A DNA stretch of 55,810 bases from assembly GCA_028689615.1 (NCBI GenBank), contig JAQVCV010000028.1, forward strand, positions 1 to 55,810, in the 5' to 3' direction. Source of the stretch: Bacteroidales bacterium. Lineage in GTDB: Bacteria; Bacteroidota; Bacteroidia; Bacteroidales; TTA-H9. The notes under the pieces were generated by a model. It made no database searches and was not told the DNA's origin. It saw only the letters and a list, made by a program, of their open reading frames with translations. The translations under genes were made by a program, and so were the position numbers. Positions within the stretch are counted from its first letter, which is position 1. Each line of letters opens with the position of its first letter. Below, one piece after another: positions 8,467-18,862 of the stretch.

Positions 8467-9399
8467 TTAGTAAATTGGCAGATAAACCGTTCCGGAGTTG
8501 CCATTTTTCACCCAGTCTAAGCGGTACTTGGTCGGACAATCACCGTTTGCGACCGGTTGGTTGTTGTCGTCGAAACCAAAAGTGATGGTTGCCGACTTAC
8601 TATCGACCGGAACCTGATGATACTTCACCCCCGATACCGGGCGCCAATTGCAAGCATCGTTGTGAACAATGCTCTGGTTAATCTGAGTATAAAACTGTTC
8701 GCCATCGCGGTTGATGCCCCAGGCCACCAGATTCTCATAACCATCGGCCGAACCGAAACCGTCAACTGTAAGCACCAGGCTGTCAGGCGTGCCGGTAAAA
8801 ACACGCTGGCGGGCAAAATTCCAGTTGCGGGTAGTACCATTGTCAAAGGTAGCCTGAAGAGACCCACTGGCCTTGTGTACGATACTGTTAACCATGATTC
8901 CCAATTGCCACACAAAACCACCGGTCACGTTTTGAAAGGTCTTCTCACCGTTCAGAACAAGTGTTTTGCCTGTTGCAATCTTAGTAACAGAATAGTTAAC
9001 AAACTGCACCTTTACGCTGGTTCCGGGCATACCCCAGAATTCACCTACCTTGCGCCGTGTGATGGTCTGACCCGTGATAAGTTTTGTTTCGCGGCAGTTT
9101 AATCCATCATAAGTGATGTACAAAGCCACAGTGTCGTTGGCAAGAACTACCGAATCGATTGTTGCGTTGCACGGGAGCCGATCGGTTGACTTCAACCCTT
9201 GAGGATTCATAACGGTTTCTATGTCGTTGAGGGCCTCATCAGAAATGTTTTCAAGGTTGTTCTCATCGGTGGCCAATTTCTCGAGCGAAGACGTGTTCAC
9301 TTCGGGTTTTTCTTCATTTTCCTTGCTGCAACCAGCAAGTATTACCGATCCTAAAAACATGGAAGCAAGAGCTAAACGAAATAATGATTTGGTTTTCAT
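8467..9399 (-). CDS. Lipoprotein of unknown function (310 aa)
   Basis: Not recognised as a known family. The N-terminus is a clear lipoprotein signal (MKTKSLFRLALASMFLGS, lipobox LAGC). It is followed by an acidic linker (SKENEEKPEV) and a beta-rich body with repeated Asp and Gly turns. The +2 and following residues (S-K-E-N-E-E) are acidic, as in surface-exported Bacteroidota lipoproteins, so it may be surface-exposed. It stands alone, with a strong hairpin terminator just after its stop codon. Confidence 0.75.
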   Translation of the reverse strand: MKTKSLFRLALASMFLGSVILAGCSKENEEKPEVNTSSLEKLATDENNLENISDEALNDIETVMNPQGLKSTDRLPCNATIDSVVLANDTVALYITYDGLNCRETKLITGQTITRRKVGEFWGMPGTSVKVQFVNYSVTKIATGKTLVLNGEKTFQNVTGGFVWQLGIMVNSIVHKASGSLQATFDNGTTRNWNFARQRVFTGTPDSLVLTVDGFGSADGYENLVAWGINRDGEQFYTQINQSIVHNDACNWRPVSGVKYHQVPVDSKSATITFGFDDNNQPVANGDCPTKYRLDWVKNGNSGTVYLPIY

Positions 9400-9550
9400 A
9401 AGGCAAACTGATTTATTATTTAAAAAAAAACTGAGTATTTGAACTTATAACACCCCACAAACCCCATACCCCTACAAAGGGATCAGAAAAAAAAATCGCT
9501 CTTTATAAAACCAATACAAATCATTGTTTATCAACAACAGAAGCAACAAA

Positions 9551-10840
9551 TCACCGTTCAACTTCCATCAACTTTTCGATTTCAGAAGGTTTCAAGGGTA
9601 TATCGCCGGAGAGGACAACCGGACCGTTGATGGTTATCAACACATCATCCTCCAGCCTGATTCCGGTGTTCCACAACCCCGACGGTTTCGAGGTATCGCC
9701 TGCAGGAATGTACAATCCGGGTTCGATGGTAATGATCATTCCACACCGGAGGGTATCGTCGGGCAGGGCATCGTGCACATCAATACCCAAAGAATGCGAC
9801 ACACCATGGGGCATGTATTCTGGCGAGTAACCATTGCGGCCATAAACCTCCAGCACGGCCTGTTGCAAATGCGCAAGGGTATTGCCGGCAACAGCCTTAT
9901 TTAAGGCCGCTTCCCTGGCCTCAAGCACCACGTGGTAAAGTTCGGATTGCAGTAGGGTAAACCTGCCCGAAACCGGAATGGTGCGTGTTACATCAGCCGA
10001 GTAGCCCCTGTACCATGCCCCAACATCCATCACAACCAGATCGCCGGGCTTAAGGGTATCGCTGTTGGCCGAGTAGTGCAACTCCAGCGCATTTTTTCCT
10101 GAACCGATAATTGACGGGAATGCCATACCCGAAGCACCCCCTGCCAACACAGCGCACTCCACGGTAGCTTGCAGGTTCCACTCAAAAATACCCGGTGTGC
10201 AGACCTTGATAGCATCGGCAAGACCGTTGGCCGTAAGGCGAATAGCTTGTTGAACCCTTTCAATTTCGAGGGTTGTTTTGATGGCTCTGTGGCGTGAGGT
10301 TAAATTGATTACCGGTTGCAACGAAACCGATGGATGCCCTTTATTCCAGTTCTTCTCAACTATTGAATGAACAAAAACACCTTTATTGCTTAGCCAATCA
10401 CTCACGAAGGCAGGTTGGGGAAATTCGGCATACACCACAGTTGCATCGCGGTTCAGCACGTTGAAAAGAGCCTGAAATTTGGAAACAGGCATCACAGTAT
10501 CAAACACCTCCGAACGAACAACGGCATCGGAGAACAATACCGACGACACCTGAGGCTGACGCGACCAAAATCCAGGCTGAAACATCAGAAACGACTCGCC
10601 AGGCTTGCTTCTTCCCGTAAGCCAGAACCAATTGGCCTCCGGCCGGTACTTAACACTGCTATACTCCTGCTCAGAGCCCGCCCTTACAGCAACCAAACCT
10701 CCATCAGGCATTTCCGACATCAGGGCATGATGCCTTTCCCGCAAAACAGAATCGGGCAATTCAAGCAACTGCGCTTTTGCAGCACTTTGAAACCCCACAG
10801 TCGCAATTAAAACAGCCGCAAACAATTTGAAGTGCTTCAT
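9551..10840 (-). CDS. Exported Xaa-Pro aminopeptidase (M24B family)
   Basis: Predicted di-metal aminopeptidase cleaving the N-terminal residue from X-Pro peptides. A signal peptide is visible when the ATG at 10840 is used (MKHFKLFAAVLIATVGF, cleavage near AKA-Q). The upstream 23 residues of the open frame are not needed. The M24 metal ligands appear in order: VVMDVGAWYRGYSADVTRT (two Asp), MPHGVSHSLGIDVHD (His), ITIEPGLY (Glu) and IRLEDDVLI (Glu). The N-terminal third corresponds to the creatinase-N/aminopeptidase-P domain. Export suggests periplasmic peptide degradation. It is the last gene of a minus-strand group with the DUF6263-like protein and the M28 peptidase. Confidence 0.85.
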   Translation of the reverse strand: MKHFKLFAAVLIATVGFQSAAKAQLLELPDSVLRERHHALMSEMPDGGLVAVRAGSEQEYSSVKYRPEANWFWLTGRSKPGESFLMFQPGFWSRQPQVSSVLFSDAVVRSEVFDTVMPVSKFQALFNVLNRDATVVYAEFPQPAFVSDWLSNKGVFVHSIVEKNWNKGHPSVSLQPVINLTSRHRAIKTTLEIERVQQAIRLTANGLADAIKVCTPGIFEWNLQATVECAVLAGGASGMAFPSIIGSGKNALELHYSANSDTLKPGDLVVMDVGAWYRGYSADVTRTIPVSGRFTLLQSELYHVVLEAREAALNKAVAGNTLAHLQQAVLEVYGRNGYSPEYMPHGVSHSLGIDVHDALPDDTLRCGMIITIEPGLYIPAGDTSKPSGLWNTGIRLEDDVLITINGPVVLSGDIPLKPSEIEKLMEVER

Positions 10841-10976
10841 GGGTGTATAAATATAATTATCAAACACATACAGGTCAACAACAGCAAACCCGGGGACATT
10901 TAACGCCACCGGGTTTGTATCTTTTCAATTTGCCAGACAACAGCCTTACAAAAGCATCAACAATTGAAGGCGGGCT

Positions 10977-11795
10977 TTATTTTTTCAGATGCCGGCTCTG
11001 TTTCATTTTCTGGTTCATGGGAATCACCATAGATTGCTGCCCCGAAAGAGCCAGATTAATCTGGTTTTCAACCACAATCTCCTCGTCAATCAACAGACCG
11101 GTTTTGGCGTCAACGAAAATATTTCCGGCAGTTTTGCCTGTTCCTTCCATGAAGAACTCCATGCCCTGCATTGAGGTTGAACCTTCGTTGGCTATATCGG
11201 CAACAACTTTTATTTCCAACACTTTAACACCATCGCGCTTGGTCATTCCAACGAAAGTATAATTTGATTTGGTGCTAATCACCAGCGAACCGCCCATAAA
11301 GTCGATGCTATCGGTCTTATCAACAGTCCATGTGTCGCCGGCTTTAGGTTTTTCCACCTGGAAAGGTATGGCGGGGAAACCTTGTTTCATATCCATACCC
11401 ATCTGGGAGGCAGCATTAGTGCCATCCTTTTCTGACAGAGCGGGCTTGGAAGTCAAAACTGCCCCTAGTTTGCTGATGGTGTAACGGGTTTGCTCCAATT
11501 CCGTTGCCTTTGGTTTGAACACAGAATCCATCATTGCAGATTTCAAAACAAGTGAATCGAGTGAGATTTTTCCGAGTACAGTGAAGATACCATCTTTTAG
11601 ATCCTCAACAACAAACGACTGATTACCACTGCCCGACATGTTCATCACCATTTCCTGACCAGCCATTGACTGAACCAGGGTGCCTTCAAAGCTCGTTGAG
11701 TACTGAAACTCCTGCCCCTTGCGCAATTTAAGCACCTGAGCCTGAGCAATCGTAAAAGAGAAAACAACTACAAATAAAAGGATTGTTCTTTTCAT
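10977..11795 (-). CDS. Exported DUF6263-like protein
   Basis: Probably a periplasmic or outer-membrane-associated protein of unknown role. It has a signal peptide (MKRTILLFVVVFSFTIAQAQ) and a body resembling the DUF6263 family: KLRKGQEF near the start, a repeated amphipathic beta pattern, and the conserved-looking PKAGDTWTVDK and GTGKTAGNIFVDAKTGLL segments. The start at 11795 was preferred over the longer frame because it places the signal peptide at the N-terminus. The longer form would overlap the M28 gene. The family name is from memory of its pattern and is less certain than the export. Confidence 0.6.
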   Translation of the reverse strand: MKRTILLFVVVFSFTIAQAQVLKLRKGQEFQYSTSFEGTLVQSMAGQEMVMNMSGSGNQSFVVEDLKDGIFTVLGKISLDSLVLKSAMMDSVFKPKATELEQTRYTISKLGAVLTSKPALSEKDGTNAASQMGMDMKQGFPAIPFQVEKPKAGDTWTVDKTDSIDFMGGSLVISTKSNYTFVGMTKRDGVKVLEIKVVADIANEGSTSMQGMEFFMEGTGKTAGNIFVDAKTGLLIDEEIVVENQINLALSGQQSMVIPMNQKMKQSRHLKK

Positions 11796-11830
11796 AAAAT
11801 TAAGAGTTATAAAAACGATGTAAAGGTAAA

Positions 11831-13348
11831 CTATTTTTTTATGGAGTAATATTGCTGCTGATTCGCTATTTGCCACGCGGTGAGAAAAGCCAGACGAGCC
11901 ACACGGGCTGCTTTGGGGGCATCTGATCTGTCAGGATTATCAGTCACTTTGTGGTAATCGGCATGAAGGCCTGAGATAAAAAACAGAAAAGGGATGTTGT
12001 GCCCCGCGAAGCTCGCGTGATCGCTCCCTCCGGTGAGACCGTTGTGGTCGAGTATAAGGTTAAGGCCTGTTTGTTTGTTGTGCTCAACCACCATGGCCGA
12101 CAATTCGGGGCACGATGCGGCGCCCTCAAGAAACAGGGAATCGCCATTGCGACTGATCATATCAAGGTTGATCATAGCCACAGTGCTCTTCAGCGGGAAT
12201 ACAGGTTGTTGCACGTAGGCCTGCGAACCCAGCAAGCCCCGCTCCTCTCCGGCAAACAACATGAAAACAACCGACCGGCGTGGTGGTTCGGGCTGAACCG
12301 AAAACAAACGTGCAACCTCCAAAACACCTGCTGTTCCCGATGCGTTATCGTCGGCACCGTTGTAGATACAATCAGAACCATCACCCTTATCGGGGCCGGC
12401 TCCCAGGTGATCGTAATGGCCGCCAATTATAACAAATTCGTTTTTCAGATCCTGATCCGATCCCTCAATACAGCCGATGACATTGTTGGCCGACAATTCA
12501 TCCTTAACAATATTGATTTGGAGCGATGCAGCAGCAACGGGCAAGGGGAAGGCCGAAGGCATAACCCCTTCATCAAGTTTCAACTGGATGTTTTTAAGCG
12601 CATCGGCACTACCCCATAAAGCCTCAATAAACGGTTCACCGGCATGAACGGCGGGGATATCCTTATGCACATCCCGACCGATCTCGAAGGGCAGCAAATT
12701 GTTTGGGATGATTTTCGACAACGACGGCCAGGTATAACCCCTGGGTTTGAGGATGAGACGATGAGCCGGCCCTGTGACCAAAACCATTCCAACCGCCCCC
12801 TTACGGGCAGCTGCAAGCATTTTCTCCTCTTCACTCATTTTCACATCATCTTTTTGCATCACCGGCGGGGTATCGCTTAACACCACCACCAATTTCCCAT
12901 GTACATCAAGACCTTGGTAAGAGTCGATTCCACGAACTGAGTCAACCACACCGTAACCAGCAAAAACAAGCGGAGCCTCCACCCTGCCCGACGCCGAAAA
13001 ACCAAAAGGGATGAACCCATCTTTCAACGGCAGTTGAACAGATTTATCACCAACAGCAACCACCATTGAATTGCCTTCGCCCAGATGCTGCTGGTACAAT
13101 CCGATGGAATGGAGGTAGTTTCCTCCGGCGGGTTTGATTTTCCATTTGGCAAACTGCCTGGCTATATATCCGGCTGCGCTATCAAGCCCGGCGCTGGGGG
13201 TGTTGCGCCCCATCAAAGCATCAGAGGCCAGATAATGGATGTGGGCTTTAACGATCTGTGCCGACGAATCGACAACAAACTGAGACTGGCCCCGGGTTGC
13301 TGTTGCAAAAAGAGACAACAGGAGTAAAACAAAAAAACTATTTTTCAT
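11831..13348 (-). CDS. Exported M28-family metallopeptidase with PA domain
   Basis: Predicted zinc aminopeptidase. It has a signal peptide (MKNSFFVLLLLSLFATATRG) and an inserted protease-associated domain around residues 115-260. The di-zinc catalytic domain carries GGHYDHLG (His), NGADDNASGT (bridging Asp), LFAGEERGLLGS (general-base Glu), INLDMISRN (Asp) and GGSDHASF (His). All ligands are present. The protein is 505 residues, normal for the PA-containing subgroup. Its neighbours are another exported aminopeptidase and the tamB gene, so this stretch is devoted to envelope and periplasm functions. Confidence 0.9.
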   Translation of the reverse strand: MKNSFFVLLLLSLFATATRGQSQFVVDSSAQIVKAHIHYLASDALMGRNTPSAGLDSAAGYIARQFAKWKIKPAGGNYLHSIGLYQQHLGEGNSMVVAVGDKSVQLPLKDGFIPFGFSASGRVEAPLVFAGYGVVDSVRGIDSYQGLDVHGKLVVVLSDTPPVMQKDDVKMSEEEKMLAAARKGAVGMVLVTGPAHRLILKPRGYTWPSLSKIIPNNLLPFEIGRDVHKDIPAVHAGEPFIEALWGSADALKNIQLKLDEGVMPSAFPLPVAAASLQINIVKDELSANNVIGCIEGSDQDLKNEFVIIGGHYDHLGAGPDKGDGSDCIYNGADDNASGTAGVLEVARLFSVQPEPPRRSVVFMLFAGEERGLLGSQAYVQQPVFPLKSTVAMINLDMISRNGDSLFLEGAASCPELSAMVVEHNKQTGLNLILDHNGLTGGSDHASFAGHNIPFLFFISGLHADYHKVTDNPDRSDAPKAARVARLAFLTAWQIANQQQYYSIKK

Positions 13349-13443
13349 GTCAAAGTTTGAAACTAATAAAACTTACGATCGAGACGTGTATAATGACAAC
13401 AAATTACATCATGCATTTAAAACACCCATTGGTTGTGCAAAAG

Positions 13444-16400
13444 CTATTTGGGTGCACTATCGGCAGGTTTCGCAGTTGGCGCAACCGAAGTAGCAGAGTC
13501 TTCAGGCACAACAGGTGCTGTAGAACGTTTTCTGAACAGATCGCCCAGGCGGTTGAATTCACGCCGATACGAGAACCCCACCCCCTGTGTATAAGGTGAA
13601 TTGTTGTAGAGCAGATCGAGGTTGTTGGATCTGTTAAACGCCTTGAATTTAAAGCGCCCGTCATCGGTCAGTTTCACTTCCACATTCACGTCGCCCACTA
13701 TGTTGCTTGCCCTGTTCGTATTCTCATTACCGGTAACCCCCAGGTTGCCATCAATAGAAACCCGGTCGTCAAAAAGCTGGGTTCGGAGCATCACCTCAAA
13801 CTCCTGAGCCGAAATATTGTCGCCCGGTCGGTAGTTGATACCAATATCCACATCACGACTAACCTGCGACAACAAACTGCTCACCTGGTTCGACAACAGT
13901 TCGAAACCGCTAATGCCTAAACTATTGGTAATGGAGTTGTTGCCCGTGTTAAAGCTAAAATTATTGAGCACCAACAACGAGATGATTTGTTGGGTCATCA
14001 CCACTTCGTTGGCTGTATCCAATTTGGCATAGATTACCTGGCGCGTTGATTCTTCAAGCTTGGGAAACTCAACCGAGAAGGAGATATCGGGATTGAGCAA
14101 CTTGTTTTTCAGCCTGATAACACTATTCACAGGAATACGGGCCCGGGTGATGGTTGAATCAAGATCGAGATCGAGGCCGCTCAGTGTGGTGCGGTTGTGG
14201 TGCACAGCAGCCATGCTTATCACCGCGTCGTAGGGGCTTCCATTGAACCGGATGTTGCTTCCCTGCCTGATTTCAAAGTTTCTGGAAAAGAGGTTTCTGT
14301 ATTTGAACAAAAAATTACCGTTAGTAATGTTGTAATCACCATCCATCCCCAGATCGCCTTTTGAATTAACAGTCAGATTGATATTTCCCTGTCCCTTGCA
14401 TTCAATTGTACCGCTTTGGTAAGGGAGCGCTATTTCCAGACGGGCATCGGGAGTAAGCCCCAGATCAAAGTTGAGGTTAAAGCCACCCACATCCAGCTTA
14501 TAAACCGGATCGAGTTCTACCGAATCGTGCGGTTGGTTTAAAAATACAATGAAATCGTTGGCAGCTACCGATGTTGACATCGAGAGCGGCAAAAAGATTT
14601 CGGTTCCTTTCAAAAGGCGTGTTTGAGCATGAAGCGAAATGTTGTCGAACGGACCGTTGACCCTGATAAGACCTGAGGCCACAGCGGTTCCATAAAAAAA
14701 TTTGTTGGCAGCCGGCTCGGTATTGAGCAAAATAAAACTTTCGGGACGGACAGTCAGATCAAGATCAAAATCGCTAAGATAGTTGTGCCTGATCAACCCG
14801 TTGCAATAGGCTTTATTCCCAATTGAATCGTTGACAACAAGATCTTTAAACTCAATTCTGTCGTGGTTTATCTCGATTTTATCGGCCAGGCTGTAACGCG
14901 TATTCAGGTAGTTCACCCTAAACTCTGTTCTCTGCAACTTCACCGATCCATTTACATCGGGTTTCAGGTGACTTCCGGCCAGATGAAGCTGAGCTGAAGC
15001 GAAGCCTGAAAGTTGAGAAATGTTGTCATCAACCAAAGGGTTAAAAGCCCTCAGATCGAAATTTTCGATACCAATGTCTAAGTCGAAGTTTTGATTAGAG
15101 GCGTAAGGGAAATAGTAGCCCTTCAGTTGCAGTGGGCGGTATGAAAAATGATCTGACGCGAGTATTGATCCGGCATCAACCAACAAGGATTGGTGCTGGT
15201 TGTCCCACTCTGACCGCACCGACAGTGTTCCCATATTAAAGCCGTTGAATCCAAACCCGTTAACGGTAAGCGAAGCAACTACCCTTGGCGTTGAAAACAC
15301 CCCCGAAAGCAAAGCCTCGCCGTTAATATGCCCGTCGGGGTTAACCCCTACCCCGACAAGCAACGGATCGAAAAGTGACAGATCAAAAGAATTGAAACGC
15401 ACAGAAAGCAGCGCGGCTGAATCGTCGGCTACAGTGCCGTCAAACAGCAGTGATTGATTACCCGATTGCATCCCGAACTGACTGAAGTGCCACCCGGCAC
15501 TATCCTCGCGCACTACATTTCGGCGGTTGACCTCCCACACAACGTCGCTGATGGTTATTTTCGAGTCAACAATCCTGATTTCTACGGCTCCTGTATCGCT
15601 AAAATCGGCAAAACCTGTAACAGCACCCCGGTTGCGATCAGCCATTGCTGTATCGTTCCACGAGAGGTGATACAAAATACTGTCGTTGATTACATTAGCC
15701 AGAAACACAAGGCTATCCATGGCTATTTCGGTGCTGTCGGTAGGCTGGCTGATGATGAATTTCTGACATCCGGTTTGCACCACCAGACGGTTGTTTTGCG
15801 TCTGCCCGGTAAAAAACCAGTGATTCAATCGAGACGAGCCGATGCCCAGGGCAGGCGACTCGGCCTGAAGCCTGAATTTAACCGCAGCAGCATCGTAATA
15901 CCCTTCAACACGCGAATCGTGGGCTATTTTAAGTGAAGGGAAAAACAGCGCGGTAAGAGCATCGGGATTACGCACATGGAGCTGATACGAGAAATGTTGC
16001 CCGCTCAAATCTTCCTCAATCAGCTCCTCCTTCATTTTGAACGAAGCCAGATAGTTTCTGATAAACAAAGTGGCAGATGCCCCTATTTCAGAAAATTTAA
16101 TTTTACCCTTAACCAATCCGTCGGCAACATCTGACCGCAAGGTTATCAAACGTTCACCATTCGACAGCGAATCTGTCTGAATATCGACTGTATTCAGGTT
16201 GTAAACAGCTTTGGCATTGGCTAAACGAAGGCTGTCGAGGCGGATGGTACCCGTGAGGTTATCGGGATTTGAGGCGCTAAAATCAGACCAAACAACAGTT
16301 GACACAACCAACGAGGTGTCGGAACCAAAGAGACCAAGTTTTGCCGGGTTCATGCTGGCAATTGCAGCGGCGAAGTTAAATACAGGCAGTTGGCCGTTCA

Positions 16401-17907
16401 GATCAACAGCACCGTTAAAACTAAGGTGGAGGTTGGGATCGTCGATACCCAGTATTCCGCTGAAGCGTTGTTGATCAAACAACCCCTTTATGGTAATGTC
16501 GCGGTAATCGTACCCGTTGAGACGCCACCGGGCAATCTTCCCGTCGAGGTTAAGAAAAAGCTCTTTTAAGTCAACACCATGGCCAACAAGTGAGGCATTG
16601 AGTGTAACAGGCCCCAGAGAAGGTTGCCCGGTCAAAACACCAACATCGAAGCCCTTTAACTTCAAATTGCCCTCATAGCCGAGTTGGTACTTTTCATCGC
16701 CCCGAAGAACCAGGTCGGTAGTTACCTCCCCCAAGGCGGACTGAAACGTGGCATCGGCCACAAAATCGTTGTAGAAGCCTGTAAAATTCCCCCTGATCCC
16801 CACGAAGCCGAGCTTCAACAATTCGGCAGGCATAAGAAACTGGTTGCCAACGGTTCCATATCTGTTGCCGAGGTTGAATTCGCGGATATCGGAAACAGTA
16901 GTCAGGAAATCATTAATTTTCAGGCGAATGAAAGTCTCCTCCACATCGGGAAGCCCTACCAGCCTCACGCTTCCGTCGAACCGCGATTCTTCGCCAAAGG
17001 TAAACGTAAACTGATCGGACCGCAGGTTGGCAACCGTACCATTTACCACACCGCCAAATCGCAAATCGTTGTTCATCCCTTCGAGCGAGCCACTAAACGG
17101 GGCTAGTTCGGCAAGGTTGAGCGACGACCACCTTACAAATGCCTCGATCCAAACTTTATCAATAAATTCCTCATAATCTGACCACTGACTATAACGAAAT
17201 GTAAAATCACAATCCAGGTCGCTTCGTGGGGTGGTAAGCCGCACATCGCCCCCCTGAAGCAAAGCGGGACCAAGCCGAAAACGCCCTGTAAGGTTGTTAA
17301 GTTTCAAGCCACTCCGCTCCCTGCCGGTCAATTGCGTTAAAACAAAGTTAAACGAATCGGCTACCATCGAAACCTGATCGGCAACCATGGCAACACTGTC
17401 AACATCAATAAAATGGTAATCCATGCCACTGGGCACGCGTGGTTTGTTGTGGTTGAGGTAGGTGAAGTGAACACCGGTCAACGCCATGTGATCACAAAAG
17501 AGTGACAAAGGCCTGCCAGAAGCCACCGTATCGCTGCCGGGCGAACCGGAAAAAGGGAGGTAGGATAAAAAATGGCTGTAGTTAAATACCGAATCGTTAG
17601 GATGTTTCACGATGGCAACCCGGGCACTGTCGAGAAAAACTGATGCCAGACGAATCCTGTTGCGTGCCGGACGAAACCGCGACGGAACAATCTTCAGGCT
17701 TTTAAAAGCCACAAAAGGCTGGCCTGTGTTGTCGGGAATAGAAACACCGCCCAATGTGACGTCGAAATGATAGCCCAGGTTAAACGTGGCAACCTCAATC
17801 TTTTGTCCACTCTTCTCAGAGAGCCACAAAGCCACCCTGTGCGCAATCCACGACTGCACCGACTGACTGCGCAACAAGGCGAAAGCAGCAGTGTGAATGG
17901 CCAACAA
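13444..17907 (-). CDS. tamB: Translocation/assembly module TamB (DUF490 C-terminal domain)
   Basis: Large AsmA/TamB-type protein bridging the inner and outer membranes, thought to support outer-membrane protein assembly and lipid transport. It is almost entirely beta-strand. The C-terminal 450 residues carry the DUF490 pattern (GNFLFKYRNLFSRNFEIRQGS, ISLLVLNNFSF, VDIGINYRPGD). No ATG is available at the N-terminus. The first listed start is TTG at 17907, yet the open frame continues upstream to 17955 and encodes RYINKILLYTAVVLLAIHTA, an evident membrane anchor. The true start is therefore probably a rare codon (CTG or ATT) near 17949-17955. It lies divergently from tsaD with one small gene between, an arrangement I associate with this phylum. 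Confidence 0.88.
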   Translation of the reverse strand: MLAIHTAAFALLRSQSVQSWIAHRVALWLSEKSGQKIEVATFNLGYHFDVTLGGVSIPDNTGQPFVAFKSLKIVPSRFRPARNRIRLASVFLDSARVAIVKHPNDSVFNYSHFLSYLPFSGSPGSDTVASGRPLSLFCDHMALTGVHFTYLNHNKPRVPSGMDYHFIDVDSVAMVADQVSMVADSFNFVLTQLTGRERSGLKLNNLTGRFRLGPALLQGGDVRLTTPRSDLDCDFTFRYSQWSDYEEFIDKVWIEAFVRWSSLNLAELAPFSGSLEGMNNDLRFGGVVNGTVANLRSDQFTFTFGEESRFDGSVRLVGLPDVEETFIRLKINDFLTTVSDIREFNLGNRYGTVGNQFLMPAELLKLGFVGIRGNFTGFYNDFVADATFQSALGEVTTDLVLRGDEKYQLGYEGNLKLKGFDVGVLTGQPSLGPVTLNASLVGHGVDLKELFLNLDGKIARWRLNGYDYRDITIKGLFDQQRFSGILGIDDPNLHLSFNGAVDLNGQLPVFNFAAAIASMNPAKLGLFGSDTSLVVSTVVWSDFSASNPDNLTGTIRLDSLRLANAKAVYNLNTVDIQTDSLSNGERLITLRSDVADGLVKGKIKFSEIGASATLFIRNYLASFKMKEELIEEDLSGQHFSYQLHVRNPDALTALFFPSLKIAHDSRVEGYYDAAAVKFRLQAESPALGIGSSRLNHWFFTGQTQNNRLVVQTGCQKFIISQPTDSTEIAMDSLVFLANVINDSILYHLSWNDTAMADRNRGAVTGFADFSDTGAVEIRIVDSKITISDVVWEVNRRNVVREDSAGWHFSQFGMQSGNQSLLFDGTVADDSAALLSVRFNSFDLSLFDPLLVGVGVNPDGHINGEALLSGVFSTPRVVASLTVNGFGFNGFNMGTLSVRSEWDNQHQSLLVDAGSILASDHFSYRPLQLKGYYFPYASNQNFDLDIGIENFDLRAFNPLVDDNISQLSGFASAQLHLAGSHLKPDVNGSVKLQRTEFRVNYLNTRYSLADKIEINHDRIEFKDLVVNDSIGNKAYCNGLIRHNYLSDFDLDLTVRPESFILLNTEPAANKFFYGTAVASGLIRVNGPFDNISLHAQTRLLKGTEIFLPLSMSTSVAANDFIVFLNQPHDSVELDPVYKLDVGGFNLNFDLGLTPDARLEIALPYQSGTIECKGQGNINLTVNSKGDLGMDGDYNITNGNFLFKYRNLFSRNFEIRQGSNIRFNGSPYDAVISMAAVHHNRTTLSGLDLDLDSTITRARIPVNSVIRLKNKLLNPDISFSVEFPKLEESTRQVIYAKLDTANEVVMTQQIISLLVLNNFSFNTGNNSITNSLGISGFELLSNQVSSLLSQVSRDVDIGINYRPGDNISAQEFEVMLRTQLFDDRVSIDGNLGVTGNENTNRASNIVGDVNVEVKLTDDGRFKFKAFNRSNNLDLLYNNSPYTQGVGFSYRREFNRLGDLFRKRSTAPVVPEDSATSVAPTAKPADSAPK

Positions 17908-17983
17908 TACAACAGCCGTGTAAAGCAGTATTTTATTTATATAACGAATAACCAGTTAATTAAAGAACAACAAAAAACAACAT

Positions 17984-18652
17984 TCATTTCTCTGAAACCG
18001 AAATTGAAGCGTCGCCACTTTCAGCAACGTTTAAGCTGAGATCAATTTCAACGGAGGCATCTGAGCGCAAACGTCTATAAATAAGCCATGCCAACCCTAC
18101 AGATATCAATTTCACAACCATAGTAAGACCAAACAACCATCGCTCGGCATGAAAATAGAGGCCAAATGCAGGAAGATCTTTCAAGAAAGCTAAAGCCATC
18201 AAAGCAATAATCCACCTGTAGAGTTTCATCGACTTACCCATCGACAAAACAGCGAGAATCAAATAAATGAGCGGATAAACCATCAGCACGGTCAAAACCA
18301 TGAAGAGATAACGCGACGGCAATTCGTGAATCCCAAACAAGGTTATCACAGGCAAGGCACTCCAGGCCTCGGCAACCGACAGCAATACAAGCAAAACAAT
18401 GAGCAACGACCTCCGTCCACGCTCCCTTTTTAACGACGACATTCCGGGTATCTGCTCGATCCAACCAGCCAGCTTTTGAAGAGCATGCATATCGGATGCA
18501 CCCCGAAAGCCAACCTCGCCCGCAAGCTTGTCGAAAACCTGCTGGTGCGTCAACCCCTTCTTAAGTTGCGAGTGGACCGACCGATGAACCTTCTTTCTGG
18601 AAAACTTATTCAAATCTTTTTCTCTTTGAAAAAACACACAAAACAACTGCAT
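17984..18652 (-). CDS. Small multi-pass membrane protein, function unknown
   Basis: The N-terminal 70 residues are basic and soluble (LNKFSRKKVHRSVHSQLKKG) and contain a short helical part. Four hydrophobic segments follow (LLIVLLVLLSVAEAW; YLFMVLTVLMVYPLIYLILAVL; WIIALMALAFL; LTMVVKLISVGLAWLIY), ending in an acidic tail. The ATG at 18652 is preferred to the GTG at 18667. I do not recognise a family. It sits just upstream of tamB on the same strand with a short gap, so the two may be co-transcribed. Confidence 0.6.
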   Translation of the reverse strand: MQLFCVFFQREKDLNKFSRKKVHRSVHSQLKKGLTHQQVFDKLAGEVGFRGASDMHALQKLAGWIEQIPGMSSLKRERGRRSLLIVLLVLLSVAEAWSALPVITLFGIHELPSRYLFMVLTVLMVYPLIYLILAVLSMGKSMKLYRWIIALMALAFLKDLPAFGLYFHAERWLFGLTMVVKLISVGLAWLIYRRLRSDASVEIDLSLNVAESGDASISVSEK

Positions 18653-18824
18653 ACGCCAACACCACACGAATCAAAATACTCTGCCATAATTTGCCAACAG
18701 CATTGAAGCCCTTACAGCAACCTTGCAGTGTTTGGCAATCCATTTTTCAAAAAACCAGTCAATTGTTCAAGCATCACCTTAGCGATTTCTTAAATTCTCA
18801 ACCCACAAAGGTCTGAAATTTTCT

Positions 18825-18832
18825 TAGTTTTG
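18825..18832 (+). promoter_or_regulatory. Putative -7 promoter element (TAGTTTTG) for tsaD
   Basis: TAGTTTTG fits TAnnTTTG and lies 30 bases upstream of the tsaD ATG. Confidence 0.5.
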
Positions 18833-18862
18833 CACTCGCTTTAAAAAACCTGACACAAAAAA

